Shown: positions 8,652 through 16,138 of the stretch, piece after piece
How positions within the stretch are numbered: position 1 is the stretch's first letter
Layout of the letters: the number at the start of each line of letters is the position of its first letter
Source of the DNA: Acidimicrobiales bacterium
Lineage (GTDB): Bacteria; Actinomycetota; Acidimicrobiia; Acidimicrobiales; Iamiaceae
Direction: 5' to 3'
Length of the DNA stretch: 39,619 nucleotides
Assembly (NCBI GenBank): GCA_030447445.1
Contig: JAUJOW010000005.1
Span: 1 to 39,619, forward strand
The notes under the pieces: generated by a model
Databases searched by the model: none
Seen by the model: only the letters and a program-made list of their open reading frames with translations
What the model was told of the DNA's origin: nothing
Program-made: the position numbers and the translations under genes

Positions 8652-8657
8652 TAGCAT
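8652..8657 (+). promoter_or_regulatory. -10 hexamer of the mazEF-like operon (leaderless)
   Basis: TAGCAT ends 6 bases before the ATG at 8664. CTACC (8639-8643) and GGTAG (8650-8654) form an inverted repeat that overlaps the hexamer and could be an autoregulatory operator; that role is inference. Confidence 0.45.
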
Positions 8658-8663
8658 GGAAGT

Positions 8664-8882
8664 ATGAAGGTCAGTGTGAGCCTGCCCGACGAGGACGTCG
8701 CCTTCCTCGACGCCTACGCCGAGGCCGAGGGCTTCGCGTCACGGTCCGCCGTGATCCATAGGGCCGTTCGGCTGCTGCGCGCTTCCGAGCTGGGCCCTGC
8801 CTACGAGGATGCCTGGGGGGAGTGGTCCAGGGGTGGCGAGGCCGAGATCTGGGAGTCCACGGCGAGCGACGGGCTGAGCTGA
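8664..8882 (+). CDS. Ribbon-helix-helix (MazE-like) antitoxin
   Basis: This 72-residue protein begins with a ribbon-helix-helix fold: strand MKVSVSLPDEDV, helix AFLDAYAEAEG, then the turn FASRSAVIHRAVRLLR typical of CopG/MazE9-like antitoxins. The acidic, Trp-containing tail (AYEDAWGEWSRGGEAEIWE) is the usual toxin-wrapping segment. Such proteins bind their own promoter as dimers and block the toxin. Its stop codon overlaps the toxin start (TGATG), so the pair is translationally coupled. Confidence 0.8.
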   Translation: MKVSVSLPDEDVAFLDAYAEAEGFASRSAVIHRAVRLLRASELGPAYEDAWGEWSRGGEAEIWESTASDGLS

Positions 8883-9229
8883 TGCGTCGAGGCGAGATCC
8901 GCCTCGTCGATCTTGAACCCGTGCAGGGCGCCGAGGCCAACAAGCGCCGTCCCGCCGTGATCGTGAGCAACGACGGAGCCAACAGCACCGCACAGCGCCT
9001 CGGAAGAGGGGTGATCACGGTCGTGCCGGTGACCTCCAGCACTGGACGTGTCTACCCGTTCCAAGTGCTGCTGCGGGCGGCTGACACCGGACTCGCTCGG
9101 GACTCGAAGGCTCAGGCAGAACAAGTCCGATCTGTTGCCGTCGAGCGCATCGGAGCACGCGTCGGCGTCGTTCCCCCTGAGCTCCTCCTCGCCCTCGACG
9201 AGGCGCTGCGACTCCACCTCGCGCTGTAG
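8882..9229 (+). CDS. mazF: MazF/PemK-family endoribonuclease toxin
   Basis: This 115-residue protein matches the MazF/PemK fold. It starts with RRGEIRLVDLEPVQGAE, where the Arg of the RGEI-type strand is conserved, followed by NKRRPAVIVSND, the segment with the family's catalytic Arg. VITVVPVTSST is the strand carrying the conserved Thr/Ser, and DSKAQAEQVRSVAVERI is the dimer strand. MazF enzymes cut mRNA or tRNA at short sequence motifs. The start ATG overlaps the antitoxin stop. Length and motifs are complete, so the toxin should be active. Confidence 0.88.
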   Translation: MRRGEIRLVDLEPVQGAEANKRRPAVIVSNDGANSTAQRLGRGVITVVPVTSSTGRVYPFQVLLRAADTGLARDSKAQAEQVRSVAVERIGARVGVVPPELLLALDEALRLHLAL

Positions 9230-9385
9230 CCGGGGCCCCACGCCGATGACCTCGTGGTCCAACATCCTCTTGCGTTCCCGCCCCAGAGCGGCCAAGATCA
9301 CACTGTTGTAATTCCACGTGTGGTATGCGAGCCGGCCGTGACCGATCGCAGCCAGCGTCGGGGCGGCCCCACCGTGGGGTGACCC

Positions 9386-9397
9386 GAGGGGAGGAGG
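9386..9397 (+). promoter_or_regulatory. Strong Shine-Dalgarno of whiB (leadered gene)
   Basis: A purine-rich GAGGGGAGGAGG tract lies 5 bases before the ATG at 9403. It contrasts with the many leaderless genes around it and selects this ATG over upstream in-frame codons. The 9230-9402 gap otherwise contains CACGTG and no convincing promoter that I can point to. Confidence 0.6.
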
Positions 9398-9402
9398 TCG
9401 AC

Positions 9403-9672
9403 ATGCACATCGCCAGCGAGGGACACGAGGCCCAGGGGTGGCAGGACTACGCCAACTGCCTCGGCGTCGACCCGGACCTCTTCTTCCCTGAGCGGGGTGC
9501 GTCCACCCGGGAGGCCAAGGAGGTGTGCCGGGGTTGCGTCGTGCGTGAGGAGTGCCTCGAGTACGCCCTCGTCAACGGCGAGAAGTTCGGTATCTGGGGC
9601 GGGATGAGCGAGCGCGAGCGACGTCGCCTCCGCCGCCAGCGGGCCCTCGCCCGCCGCGTGGCCGGCGCCTGA
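9403..9672 (+). CDS. WhiB-family Fe-S transcription factor
   Basis: This 89-residue protein has the complete Wbl signature. Cys19 is followed by the C-x2-C-x5-C cluster Cys42, Cys45 and Cys51, which together hold a [4Fe-4S] cluster. The GIWGG turn is at 63-67, and a basic C-terminus (SERERRRLRRQRALARR) contacts DNA. Wbl proteins are restricted to actinobacteria and their phages and act by binding region 4 of the primary sigma factor. The order of motifs and size resemble WhiB1/WhiB2-like members. Target genes cannot be read from the sequence. It is one of two wbl genes 1.2 kb apart. Confidence 0.93.
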   Translation: MHIASEGHEAQGWQDYANCLGVDPDLFFPERGASTREAKEVCRGCVVREECLEYALVNGEKFGIWGGMSERERRRLRRQRALARRVAGA

Positions 9673-9688
9673 GCCTCACCTGACCGCG

Positions 9689-10471
9689 CTACCGGGCGGC
9701 GAGGCGAGCCTCGATGGAGCGGTCCTCGGCCAGGTCGAGCTCGGCCCAGCGCCGTCGGGGGACCGCCGCCAGCACCGTTGCCGGGACCAGGCCGACCAGC
9801 TCGGCTCGCGCCACCTCGGCCTGGGCGGCCACGGCGTCGTAGGCCTCGGCCGGTCCGACCGTCGACGGGTCGATGAGGTTCATCGACACCTGCACGCCTT
9901 CGCCGACCCTCAGCCCCAGGGCCCGCACGGCCGGTCCCCGCACCGCCTCGGCCAGGAGCCGGGCCCGGTCGAGGTCGGGCTCGGCCAGCCAGACGTTGTA
10001 GGCCACGAGCACCGGGCGGGCCCCCACCGCCGCCGCCCCGGCGCTCGGGTGCGGGGCTGGCGGTCCTGCGTCGGGGGCGATGGACCGGAAGGCTCCCCGT
10101 CGCACCTCGGGCAGGGACCGCTCGGGCCCGTAGAGGAAGCAGGGCAGCGCCAGCTCGTCCGCCGCCCAGGCGGCGAAGCGGTGGCGGGCGCCTACGGCGT
10201 CGTCGATGTCGCTTCCGCCCAGCGGCACGAAGGGCACCACGTCGACCACGCCGATGCGGGGGTGGGCGCCCGTGTGGTCACGGAGGTCGAGGCTGGCGAC
10301 GGCGGTGGTGGCGACGGCCCTCGGTGCGTCCTCGCCGATCACGGTGAGCACGCTGCGGTGGTGATGGGGATCGCGGTGGACGTCGAGGAGCGCATCGCCG
10401 GCGGCGGCGGCCAGGGCGTCGACCACCTCCGCGCGGCGCCCTTCGCTGACGTTCACGACGCACTCGAGCAC
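9689..10471 (-). CDS. Glutamate formiminotransferase (stand-alone)
   Basis: This 260-residue protein covers the formiminotransferase N- and C-subdomains: LECVVNVSEGRR at the start, the active-site region DHTGAHPRIGVVDVVPFVPL with His66 as the probable catalytic base, and VLVAYNVWL and VQVSMNLIDP in the C-subdomain. The enzyme moves a formimino (or formyl) group between tetrahydrofolate and glutamate. The cyclodeaminase domain of mammalian FTCD is absent, as in many bacteria. No other histidine-degradation gene is adjacent, so a role in folate one-carbon housekeeping is also possible. It starts with GTG at 10471 and ends 16 bases from the whiB stop, convergent with it. Confidence 0.88.
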   Translation of the reverse strand: MLECVVNVSEGRRAEVVDALAAAAGDALLDVHRDPHHHRSVLTVIGEDAPRAVATTAVASLDLRDHTGAHPRIGVVDVVPFVPLGGSDIDDAVGARHRFAAWAADELALPCFLYGPERSLPEVRRGAFRSIAPDAGPPAPHPSAGAAAVGARPVLVAYNVWLAEPDLDRARLLAEAVRGPAVRALGLRVGEGVQVSMNLIDPSTVGPAEAYDAVAAQAEVARAELVGLVPATVLAAVPRRRWAELDLAEDRSIEARLAAR

Positions 10472-10594
10472 CGGTCCACGGTGCCAGACCGCACCGCCGC
10501 CGTTCTCGGGACATGGGGACGGTCATCGCCGTGCCGAAGTCCCGAGAAGCAGTCGCCCGGAGCCCGGCGCCGTCGGAGCCTCGAGCCCTCGCTA

Positions 10595-10600
10595 TAGGCT
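10595..10600 (+). promoter_or_regulatory. -10 hexamer of tatA (leaderless)
   Basis: TAGGCT, inside TATAGGCT, ends 7 bases before the GTG at 10608. Confidence 0.5.
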
Positions 10601-10607
10601 GGCCAAC

Positions 10608-10829
10608 GTGAACCTGGGACCGACAGAGCTCATCATCATCTTGGTCATCGTCCTGTTGCTGTTCGGGTCGACCAAGCTGCCCAAGCTGGCCCGGTCCCTC
10701 GGCCAGGCCAAGAAGGAGTTCGAGGCGGGCACCGACCACGACACCGACGACGAGGAAGCGGTCGTCGAACGCCGCACCGTGACCGAGCGCCCCGCTGACG
10801 AGACCAAGCCGCCGACGAACCCGGCCTGA
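10608..10829 (+). CDS. tatA: TatA/TatE-type twin-arginine translocase subunit
   Basis: This 73-residue protein has the TatA plan: a short periplasmic N-terminus (MNLGPTE), one transmembrane helix (LIIILVIVLLLFG, 8-20), the FGSTKLPKLARSLG hinge with the conserved FG-LP, an amphipathic helix ending KKEFEAG, and a charged, disordered tail. TatA oligomers form the pore that exports folded proteins bearing a twin-arginine signal. tatC is not in the window. The GTG start is set by a -10 hexamer 7 bases upstream. Confidence 0.93.
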   Translation: MNLGPTELIIILVIVLLLFGSTKLPKLARSLGQAKKEFEAGTDHDTDDEEAVVERRTVTERPADETKPPTNPA

Positions 10830-10836
10830 TCAACCC

Positions 10837-11082
10837 TCAGCTGCGGACGGCGGCCTGGCGACGACGCTTCAGGATGCGGCGCCGCTCCCGCTCGGAGCAT
10901 CCGCCCCACACGCCGTGGTCGATGCGGTGCTCGAGGGCGTACTCGAGGCAGGGCTCCTTCACCGGGCAGGAGGCGCAGATCCGGCGAGCGACCTCGACGC
11001 CGACACCGTCGCTCGGGAAGAAGCGAGAGGGTGGTTCGTGCGCGCAGTTGCCCCGACTCATCCACTCGCTGGGGGTGGTCAT
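10837..11082 (-). CDS. Second WhiB-family Fe-S transcription factor
   Basis: This 81-residue Wbl protein has Cys13, then ICASCPVKEPC with the C-x2-C-x5-C spacing, the GVWGG turn, and a basic tail (SERERRRILKRRRQ). All four cluster ligands are present. Its N-terminus (MTTPSEWMSRGNCAHEPPSRFFPSDG) differs from the first wbl gene, so the two are paralogues and not a recent duplication. It converges on tatA with only 7 bases between stops. A GATAGT hexamer on this strand ends 6 bases before the start. Confidence 0.92.
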   Translation of the reverse strand: MTTPSEWMSRGNCAHEPPSRFFPSDGVGVEVARRICASCPVKEPCLEYALEHRIDHGVWGGCSERERRRILKRRRQAAVRS

Positions 11083-11088
11083 CGAGGA

Positions 11089-11094
11089 ACTATC
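11089..11094 (-). promoter_or_regulatory. -10 hexamer of the second whiB gene (leaderless)
   Basis: GATAGT on the minus strand ends 6 bases before the ATG at 11082, matching the spacing at other starts. Confidence 0.4.
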
Positions 11095-11182
11095 GCCAGA
11101 TCGCGGGCAAAGCTGATGTAAAGGGGAGACGTCGGAACCGTCACCGACGACGACGTGGGAAATCCGTCACCCATCTGCTTCC

Positions 11183-12703
11183 ATGGGCTGGGTGACGGAC
11201 CAACCGCCCATCGGCCCACCCCGGTCGGGAGGCGACCCATCGGGCTCGTGGTCACCGTGGGCGCCCCGGTCGGCCGGTGGCACTGGTGCAGGGTCGTCCT
11301 CGGTGCGCCGACCTCCGCCCCCATCCTCCACCCCTGCGCCGCCTCCCCCGGCCGGGCCCGGTCCCCGTCCGTGGGCCCCACCGTCGTGGGACCCAGCCGT
11401 CGTCGCCATGCCCTCCTCGCCCCCCGTGCGGCCGAACTGGCCCGACCCCGCGCTGCCCGAACCGTGGTCGGCTCCGCTTCCGCCCCCCGGCTACGGCTGG
11501 GGGGCATCGCCGTCCGGCCCGTCCGGCCCGTCCGGCCCGCCGGGCCCTCCTGGGCCGCCCCGCCCGCCGGCCTGGTTCGGACCGCAGGTCCACCCCATCC
11601 CCGATCGGGGCAACCGGGTGGCGTCGGCCCTGATCGCAGCCCTGGTCGGTGCCCTCGTGTCGGCGCTGGTGGCAGCAGCGGTCGTGGTCGTCACCGACGA
11701 GGACCCCGCTCAGGTTGGCACGGGGCCGGCGGCACCGACGGGGGCGCCGCTGTCGCCGGGTTCGTCCGGCGGTGGCGGGCGACTCGACATCCAGGGCCTG
11801 CTCGACTGCGCCCAACCGTCGGTGGTGTCGATCGAGACCGGCGAGTCCCTCAGCGTCTTCGGGGGAGGCGGCTCGGGCTTCGTCCTCTCCAGCGACGGGT
11901 TGATCGTCACCAACAACCACGTGATCGAGGGGGCGAGCGAGGTCAGGGTGCGGTTCTTCGACGGCGAGGAGCAGGAGGCCGAGCTCGTCGGTTCCTTCCC
12001 CGACAGCGACCTCGCCATGGTCCGGGTGGGCGGCAGCAGCGATCGGATCCCCGCCCGGCTCGGCTCCTCGGACGCCCTCCGCGTCGGCGACGACGTCGTC
12101 GCCATCGGCAACGCCTTGAACCTGGGTGGCCAGCCCAGCGTCACCCTCGGCATCGTGTCGGGCAAGGACCGCACCATCGAGGGGTCGGGGTTCACCCTCG
12201 ACGACCTGATCCAGACCGACGCCGCCATCAACCCGGGGAACTCGGGAGGGCCGTTGCTCAACGCCGGCTGCGAGGTCGTGGGCATCAACACCGCCATCAT
12301 CCCCGAGGCCCAGAACGTCGGCTTCGCCATCGCTGTCGACCCCATCAAGCCCCTCATCGAGGACCTGCGGGCCGGCAACGGCGAGATCAACGAGGACACG
12401 GCGTTTCTCGGTGTGAAGACGCTGGCCGTCGACGACCCGGAGATCGACCCCGCCCTGCTCGACCGCCTGGGGGTCGAGACCGACAGCGGCGCCTTGATCG
12501 TGGAGGTCACCCCGGACTCGGGTGCCGATGAGGGCGGGCTGGCCACCGGCGACGTCATCGTGGAGATCGACGAGCAGTCCGTCACCGAGCCCGAGGAGCT
12601 CGGCGCCATCGTCCGTGACCACGAGGTCGGTGACCGGTTGACGATCACCATCGAACGCCGGGGTGACCGCCGCGACGTCGAGGTAGAGCTCGGTCGCCGC
12701 TGA
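11183..12703 (+). CDS. HtrA/DegP-like membrane-anchored serine protease with PDZ domain
   Basis: This 506-residue protein has a long Pro/Gly/Ser-rich cytoplasmic N-terminus (1-140) with a collagen-like GPP run near 115-127, one transmembrane helix (about 146-171), a trypsin-like domain (about 205-385) and one PDZ domain (about 405-500). The catalytic triad is intact: His246 in TNNHVIEG, Asp276 in SDLAMV and Ser354 in NPGNSGGPL. This is the layout of actinobacterial HtrA/PepD proteases, which degrade misfolded proteins outside the membrane. The ATG at 11183 is the first good start; its upstream -10 is weak. The inactive paralogue at 26241-27446 has the same domain order. Confidence 0.92.
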   Translation: MGWVTDQPPIGPPRSGGDPSGSWSPWAPRSAGGTGAGSSSVRRPPPPSSTPAPPPPAGPGPRPWAPPSWDPAVVAMPSSPPVRPNWPDPALPEPWSAPLPPPGYGWGASPSGPSGPSGPPGPPGPPRPPAWFGPQVHPIPDRGNRVASALIAALVGALVSALVAAAVVVVTDEDPAQVGTGPAAPTGAPLSPGSSGGGGRLDIQGLLDCAQPSVVSIETGESLSVFGGGGSGFVLSSDGLIVTNNHVIEGASEVRVRFFDGEEQEAELVGSFPDSDLAMVRVGGSSDRIPARLGSSDALRVGDDVVAIGNALNLGGQPSVTLGIVSGKDRTIEGSGFTLDDLIQTDAAINPGNSGGPLLNAGCEVVGINTAIIPEAQNVGFAIAVDPIKPLIEDLRAGNGEINEDTAFLGVKTLAVDDPEIDPALLDRLGVETDSGALIVEVTPDSGADEGGLATGDVIVEIDEQSVTEPEELGAIVRDHEVGDRLTITIERRGDRRDVEVELGRR

Positions 12704-12722
12704 ACCACACGGTGGCAGGCCG

Positions 12723-12728
12723 TAGGCT
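12723..12728 (+). promoter_or_regulatory. -10 hexamer upstream of the 12763 gene (leadered)
   Basis: TAGGCT lies 34 bases before the ATG at 12763, leaving a leader of roughly 27 bases with a GGAG at 12752-12755. The hexamer is identical to that of tatA. Confidence 0.4.
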
Positions 12729-12762
12729 GGTTCGTCGCCAAACCCACCGCCTGGAGCAGCCC

Positions 12763-13053
12763 ATGTCGATGTCGACCTCCGATCCGGACCTCGAGAACCT
12801 CCCGCCCCAGGGCCATGCCCGCGTCGTGTACATGGGCCCGGTGGCCCCCCACTGGGAGGTGCACTCGGACTTCGGTGACCGGGCCGTCATCGACGCCTTC
12901 CGGGACCGGGTGATGGCCCGGCTCGTGCTCGTCCCGCCCCACGACCCGCAGTTCCGCCGCAACCGGGAGCGGGTGGTGCGCGACGCCGAGCGAGAGCGGC
13001 TGCTGCTCGACTGGGACCTCGGGATCCCCGAGGACGACGAGACCTCCGGCTGA
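12763..13053 (+). CDS. Small charged protein of unknown function
   Basis: This 96-residue protein has a hydrophilic N-terminus, a central block (HARVVYMGPVAPHWEVHSDFGDRAVIDAFRDRVMARLV is split here only by function: strand then helix) and an acidic end (LGIPEDDETSG). I recognise no family. The conserved-looking VAPHWEV segment followed by a helix suggests a small globular protein. The ATG at 12763 is preferred over upstream in-frame codons because of GGAG 7 bases before it. The gene ends 10 bases before the ROK kinase, so the two are probably co-transcribed. Confidence 0.6.
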   Translation: MSMSTSDPDLENLPPQGHARVVYMGPVAPHWEVHSDFGDRAVIDAFRDRVMARLVLVPPHDPQFRRNRERVVRDAERERLLLDWDLGIPEDDETSG

Positions 13054-13063
13054 GGGGCCAGCC

Positions 13064-13984
13064 GTGCCCACCATCGGGATCGACCTGGGAGGGACCAAGG
13101 TGCTGGCCGCCGTGGTCGAGGACGGCACCGTGGGCGCCACCCGCAAGCGGTCCACGCCCAGCGAGGGGCCCGAGGCGGTGGCCACGGTCATCGCCGAGCT
13201 CGTGTCCGAGCTCGGGGGAGCAGACCGGCTCGGCGTCGGTGCGCCCGGCCAGGTCCGCCCCGACGGCGTGATGACCGGTGCCCCCAACCTGGCCGGCTTC
13301 GGCCACCGCGACGTGCCCCTGGCCCGGCTCGTCGCCGACGCCACCGGGATCGACGCGGTGCGGGTCGACAACGACGTGAACGTCGGTGCGCTCGGCGAGC
13401 AGGCGGCCGGGGCCGCCCGGGGGATGCGGGACGTGCTCTGCGTGTTCATGGGGACCGGGGTCGGCGGCGGGCTGGTGCTCGACGGCCGCCTCCGCCAGGG
13501 CCCGCACGGGGTCGCTGGTGAGATCGGTCATGCCAGCTTCCGGCCCGGCGGCCGCCGCTGCGGCTGCGGTGGCGAGGGCCACGTGGAGGCCTACGCCGGC
13601 CGCGTCGCCATGGAGGCCGAGGCCCGTCGCCGTCACGCCTCCGGCGAGCCCAACGCGCTCGTGAAGCTCGCCGGTGACCGCACCATGAAGTCGAAGGTCT
13701 GGGCCGCCGCGCTGGCCGACGGTGATCCGGTCGCCGTGTCCCTCCTCGCGGAGGCGGTGGAGGCTGTCGCCACCGGCATCGCCTCGGCGGTGATGGTGCT
13801 CGACCTCGAGCGGATCGTGCTCGGTGGGGGCCTGGTGGAGAAGCTGGGTGATCCCTTCGTGGCCCGCATCGGCGAGGCTGTCCAGGCCCGGTTGTTCCCC
13901 GGGTCGCCCACCACCGTCGTGCCCGCTGCGCTCGGCGACCACGCCGGGGTGATCGGCGCCGCCCGGCTGGCCGAGAGCGGCTGA
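13064..13984 (+). CDS. ROK-family sugar kinase (glucokinase-like)
   Basis: This 306-residue protein starts GIDLGGTKVLAAVV (ATP phosphate loop, residues 5-18). It has the catalytic Asp104 in DNDVN, the second phosphate motif MGTGVGGGLV, and the ROK zinc region GEIGHASF then CGCGGEGHVEAY. ROK kinases phosphorylate glucose, N-acetylglucosamine, N-acetylmannosamine or related hexoses. The usual third zinc Cys (CxCGxxGCxE) is His173 here; with His156, Cys166 and Cys168 this still makes four possible zinc ligands. Starts with GTG 10 bases after the upstream gene. Substrate is not decidable; glucokinase is the commonest actinobacterial role. Confidence 0.85.
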   Translation: MPTIGIDLGGTKVLAAVVEDGTVGATRKRSTPSEGPEAVATVIAELVSELGGADRLGVGAPGQVRPDGVMTGAPNLAGFGHRDVPLARLVADATGIDAVRVDNDVNVGALGEQAAGAARGMRDVLCVFMGTGVGGGLVLDGRLRQGPHGVAGEIGHASFRPGGRRCGCGGEGHVEAYAGRVAMEAEARRRHASGEPNALVKLAGDRTMKSKVWAAALADGDPVAVSLLAEAVEAVATGIASAVMVLDLERIVLGGGLVEKLGDPFVARIGEAVQARLFPGSPTTVVPAALGDHAGVIGAARLAESG

Positions 13985-14015
13985 TCCCGGCCGACGGCGC
14001 CGTGCCGTCCTGGCC

Positions 14016-14021
14016 TACCCT
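14016..14021 (+). promoter_or_regulatory. -10 hexamer of ppk1 (leaderless)
   Basis: TACCCT ends 7 bases before the ATG at 14029. It excludes the in-frame GTG at 14002, which lies upstream of the hexamer. Confidence 0.55.
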
Positions 14022-14028
14022 GCGCTCG

Positions 14029-16134
14029 ATGGCCCCCGATCCCCCCACCCCACCGGCCCTGACCCTCGAGGACCCCAGCCGGTTCCTGAACCGGGAGCTG
14101 TCCTGGCTGGACTTCGACGAGCGGGTGCTGGCCCTCGCCGCCGATCCCGCCGTGCCGGTGCTCGAACGGGCCAAGTTCTGCGCCATCTTCAGCCAGAACC
14201 TCGACGAGTTCTTCCAGGTCCGGGTGGCCGGCCTCATGGACCAGGTGGCCGCCGGGCTCGGGCTCACCACCCCCGACGGCCGCACCGCCGCCCAGCAGGT
14301 GCTCGACATCAGCGACCGCACGCGAGCCCTCACCCGCCGCCTGGAGGAGGTCTTCCTCGACGGCATCGCCGTCGACCTGGCTGCGGTGGGCATCGTGTTC
14401 TCGTCCTGGGAGGAGCTCGACGACGAGGACCGCAAGTACCTGGTCGAGGAGTTCGAGTCGCGCATCTTCCCGGTGCTCACCCCGCTCGCCGTCGACCCCG
14501 GCCACCCCTTCCCGTACATCTCCAACCTGTCGTTGAACCTGGCCGTCAGCGTGCGGGACCCCGTCACCGGCGAGCGCCGCTTCGCTCGGGTCAAGGTGCC
14601 GCCGGTGCTGCCCCGGTTCGTGGTGATGCCCGACGGCGAGCGCTTCGTCTCCCTCGAACAGGTCATCGCCGCCCACCTCGACCAGCTCTTCCCGGGCATG
14701 GTCGTCGAGGAGCAGTTCGCCTTCCGCGTGACCCGCAACGCCGACCTCACCCTCGAGGAGGAGGAGGCCGACGACCTCCTCGCCGCCGTCGAGATGGAGC
14801 TTCGGCGCCGCCGGTTCGGGCGGGCGGTGCGCCTCGAGGTCGACGCCGCCGCCAGCGACGAGGTACGCAGCCTGCTGCGCCGAGAGCTCGACATCGACGA
14901 CGAAGCCATCTTCGAGCACCGCGGGCCCCTCGACCTCGGCGGCCTGTGGGCCGTCCACGCCCTCGACCGTCCCGACCTCAAGGACGAGCCGTGGGCGCCG
15001 GTGACCCAGACCCGCCTGGCCGCCCCCGAGGGCGAGCGGCTCGACTTCTTCGCCGCCATGGCCGACGGCGACATCCTGTTGCACCACCCCTACGACTCCT
15101 TCTCCACCTCGGTCGAGGAGTTCATCCGGCGGGCCGCCACCGACCGGGGGGTGCTGGCCATCAAGCTGACCCTCTACCGGACCTCCGGTGACAGCCCCAT
15201 CATCGGATCGTTGATCCGGGCCGCGGAGCGGGGCAAGCAGGTGGCGGCGCTGGTGGAGCTCAAGGCCCGCTTCGACGAGGCCAACAACATCGAGTGGGCC
15301 CGGGCGCTGGAAGAGGCCGGGGTCCACGTCACCTACGGGCTGGTCGGCCTGAAGACCCACACCAAGACCGCCCTCGTGGTCCGGGACGAGGGCGGCGAGA
15401 TACGCCGCTACTGCCACATCGGCACCGGCAACTACAACTCCAAGACGGCCAAGCTCTACGAGGACCTCGGCCTCCTGACCGCCGATCCCGACCTGGGTGC
15501 CGACCTCACCCAGCTGTTCAACTTCCTGACCGGCTACGGCCGCAACGTCCGGTACCGCCGCCTCCTGGTCGCCCCCCACTCGATGCGCCACCGCATCGAG
15601 GCGCTCATCAAGGGCGAGATCGATGCCCCTCCGGGGACGGGGCGCATCGTCATCAAGATGAACAGCCTGGTCGACCCGGCGCTCATCGACGCCTTCTACG
15701 AGGCGTCCCAGAGCGGGGTGGACATCGACCTCGTGGTGCGGGGGATCTGCTGCCTGCGCCCGGGCGTCCCCGGGCTGTCCGAGCGGATCCGGGTGCGTTC
15801 CATCGTGGGCCGCTACCTCGAGCACTCGCGGATCTTCCGGTTCGCCAACGGGTCGGCACTCGGCGAGCCGGCCTACTACATCGGCTCGGCCGACCTCATG
15901 CCCCGAAACCTCGACCGGCGGGTGGAGGCGCTCACCCCGATCCTCGATCCCGCTCTCCGGGCCCGCCTCGACGAGGTGCTGGAGGTCAACCTCGCCGACG
16001 ACACCCTCGCCTGGGAGCTGCACTCAGACGGCTCCTGGCACAAGGTGCCCCGAGGGGGCCGGATCGACGCCCATCTCCGGTTGCGGGAGCTCGCCATCGG
16101 TCGCACCCGGCGTCTCGAGCGCGAGGACGACTGA
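14029..16134 (+). CDS. ppk1: Polyphosphate kinase 1
   Basis: This 701-residue protein has the four PPK1 domains: N-terminal helical domain (FLNRELSWLDFDERVLALA), head domain, and two phospholipase D-like C-terminal domains. The autophosphorylated His is His463 in YCHIGTGNYNSKTA, and the second conserved His is His599 in LEHSRIFRFANG. Length is normal for the family. PPK1 polymerises the gamma-phosphate of ATP into polyphosphate and can run in reverse. The next genes, a CYTH-CHAD protein and a Nudix hydrolase, and the pst operon beyond form a phosphate-storage neighbourhood; ppk1 next to mutT1 is also seen in mycobacteria. Confidence 0.96.
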   Translation: MAPDPPTPPALTLEDPSRFLNRELSWLDFDERVLALAADPAVPVLERAKFCAIFSQNLDEFFQVRVAGLMDQVAAGLGLTTPDGRTAAQQVLDISDRTRALTRRLEEVFLDGIAVDLAAVGIVFSSWEELDDEDRKYLVEEFESRIFPVLTPLAVDPGHPFPYISNLSLNLAVSVRDPVTGERRFARVKVPPVLPRFVVMPDGERFVSLEQVIAAHLDQLFPGMVVEEQFAFRVTRNADLTLEEEEADDLLAAVEMELRRRRFGRAVRLEVDAAASDEVRSLLRRELDIDDEAIFEHRGPLDLGGLWAVHALDRPDLKDEPWAPVTQTRLAAPEGERLDFFAAMADGDILLHHPYDSFSTSVEEFIRRAATDRGVLAIKLTLYRTSGDSPIIGSLIRAAERGKQVAALVELKARFDEANNIEWARALEEAGVHVTYGLVGLKTHTKTALVVRDEGGEIRRYCHIGTGNYNSKTAKLYEDLGLLTADPDLGADLTQLFNFLTGYGRNVRYRRLLVAPHSMRHRIEALIKGEIDAPPGTGRIVIKMNSLVDPALIDAFYEASQSGVDIDLVVRGICCLRPGVPGLSERIRVRSIVGRYLEHSRIFRFANGSALGEPAYYIGSADLMPRNLDRRVEALTPILDPALRARLDEVLEVNLADDTLAWELHSDGSWHKVPRGGRIDAHLRLRELAIGRTRRLEREDD

Positions 16135-16138
16135 GGGC

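Noticed and set aside
9230..9402. A promoter for the first whiB gene around CACGTG (9315-9325)
   Set aside because: I could not find a -35/-10 pair with acceptable spacing; only the Shine-Dalgarno is convincing.
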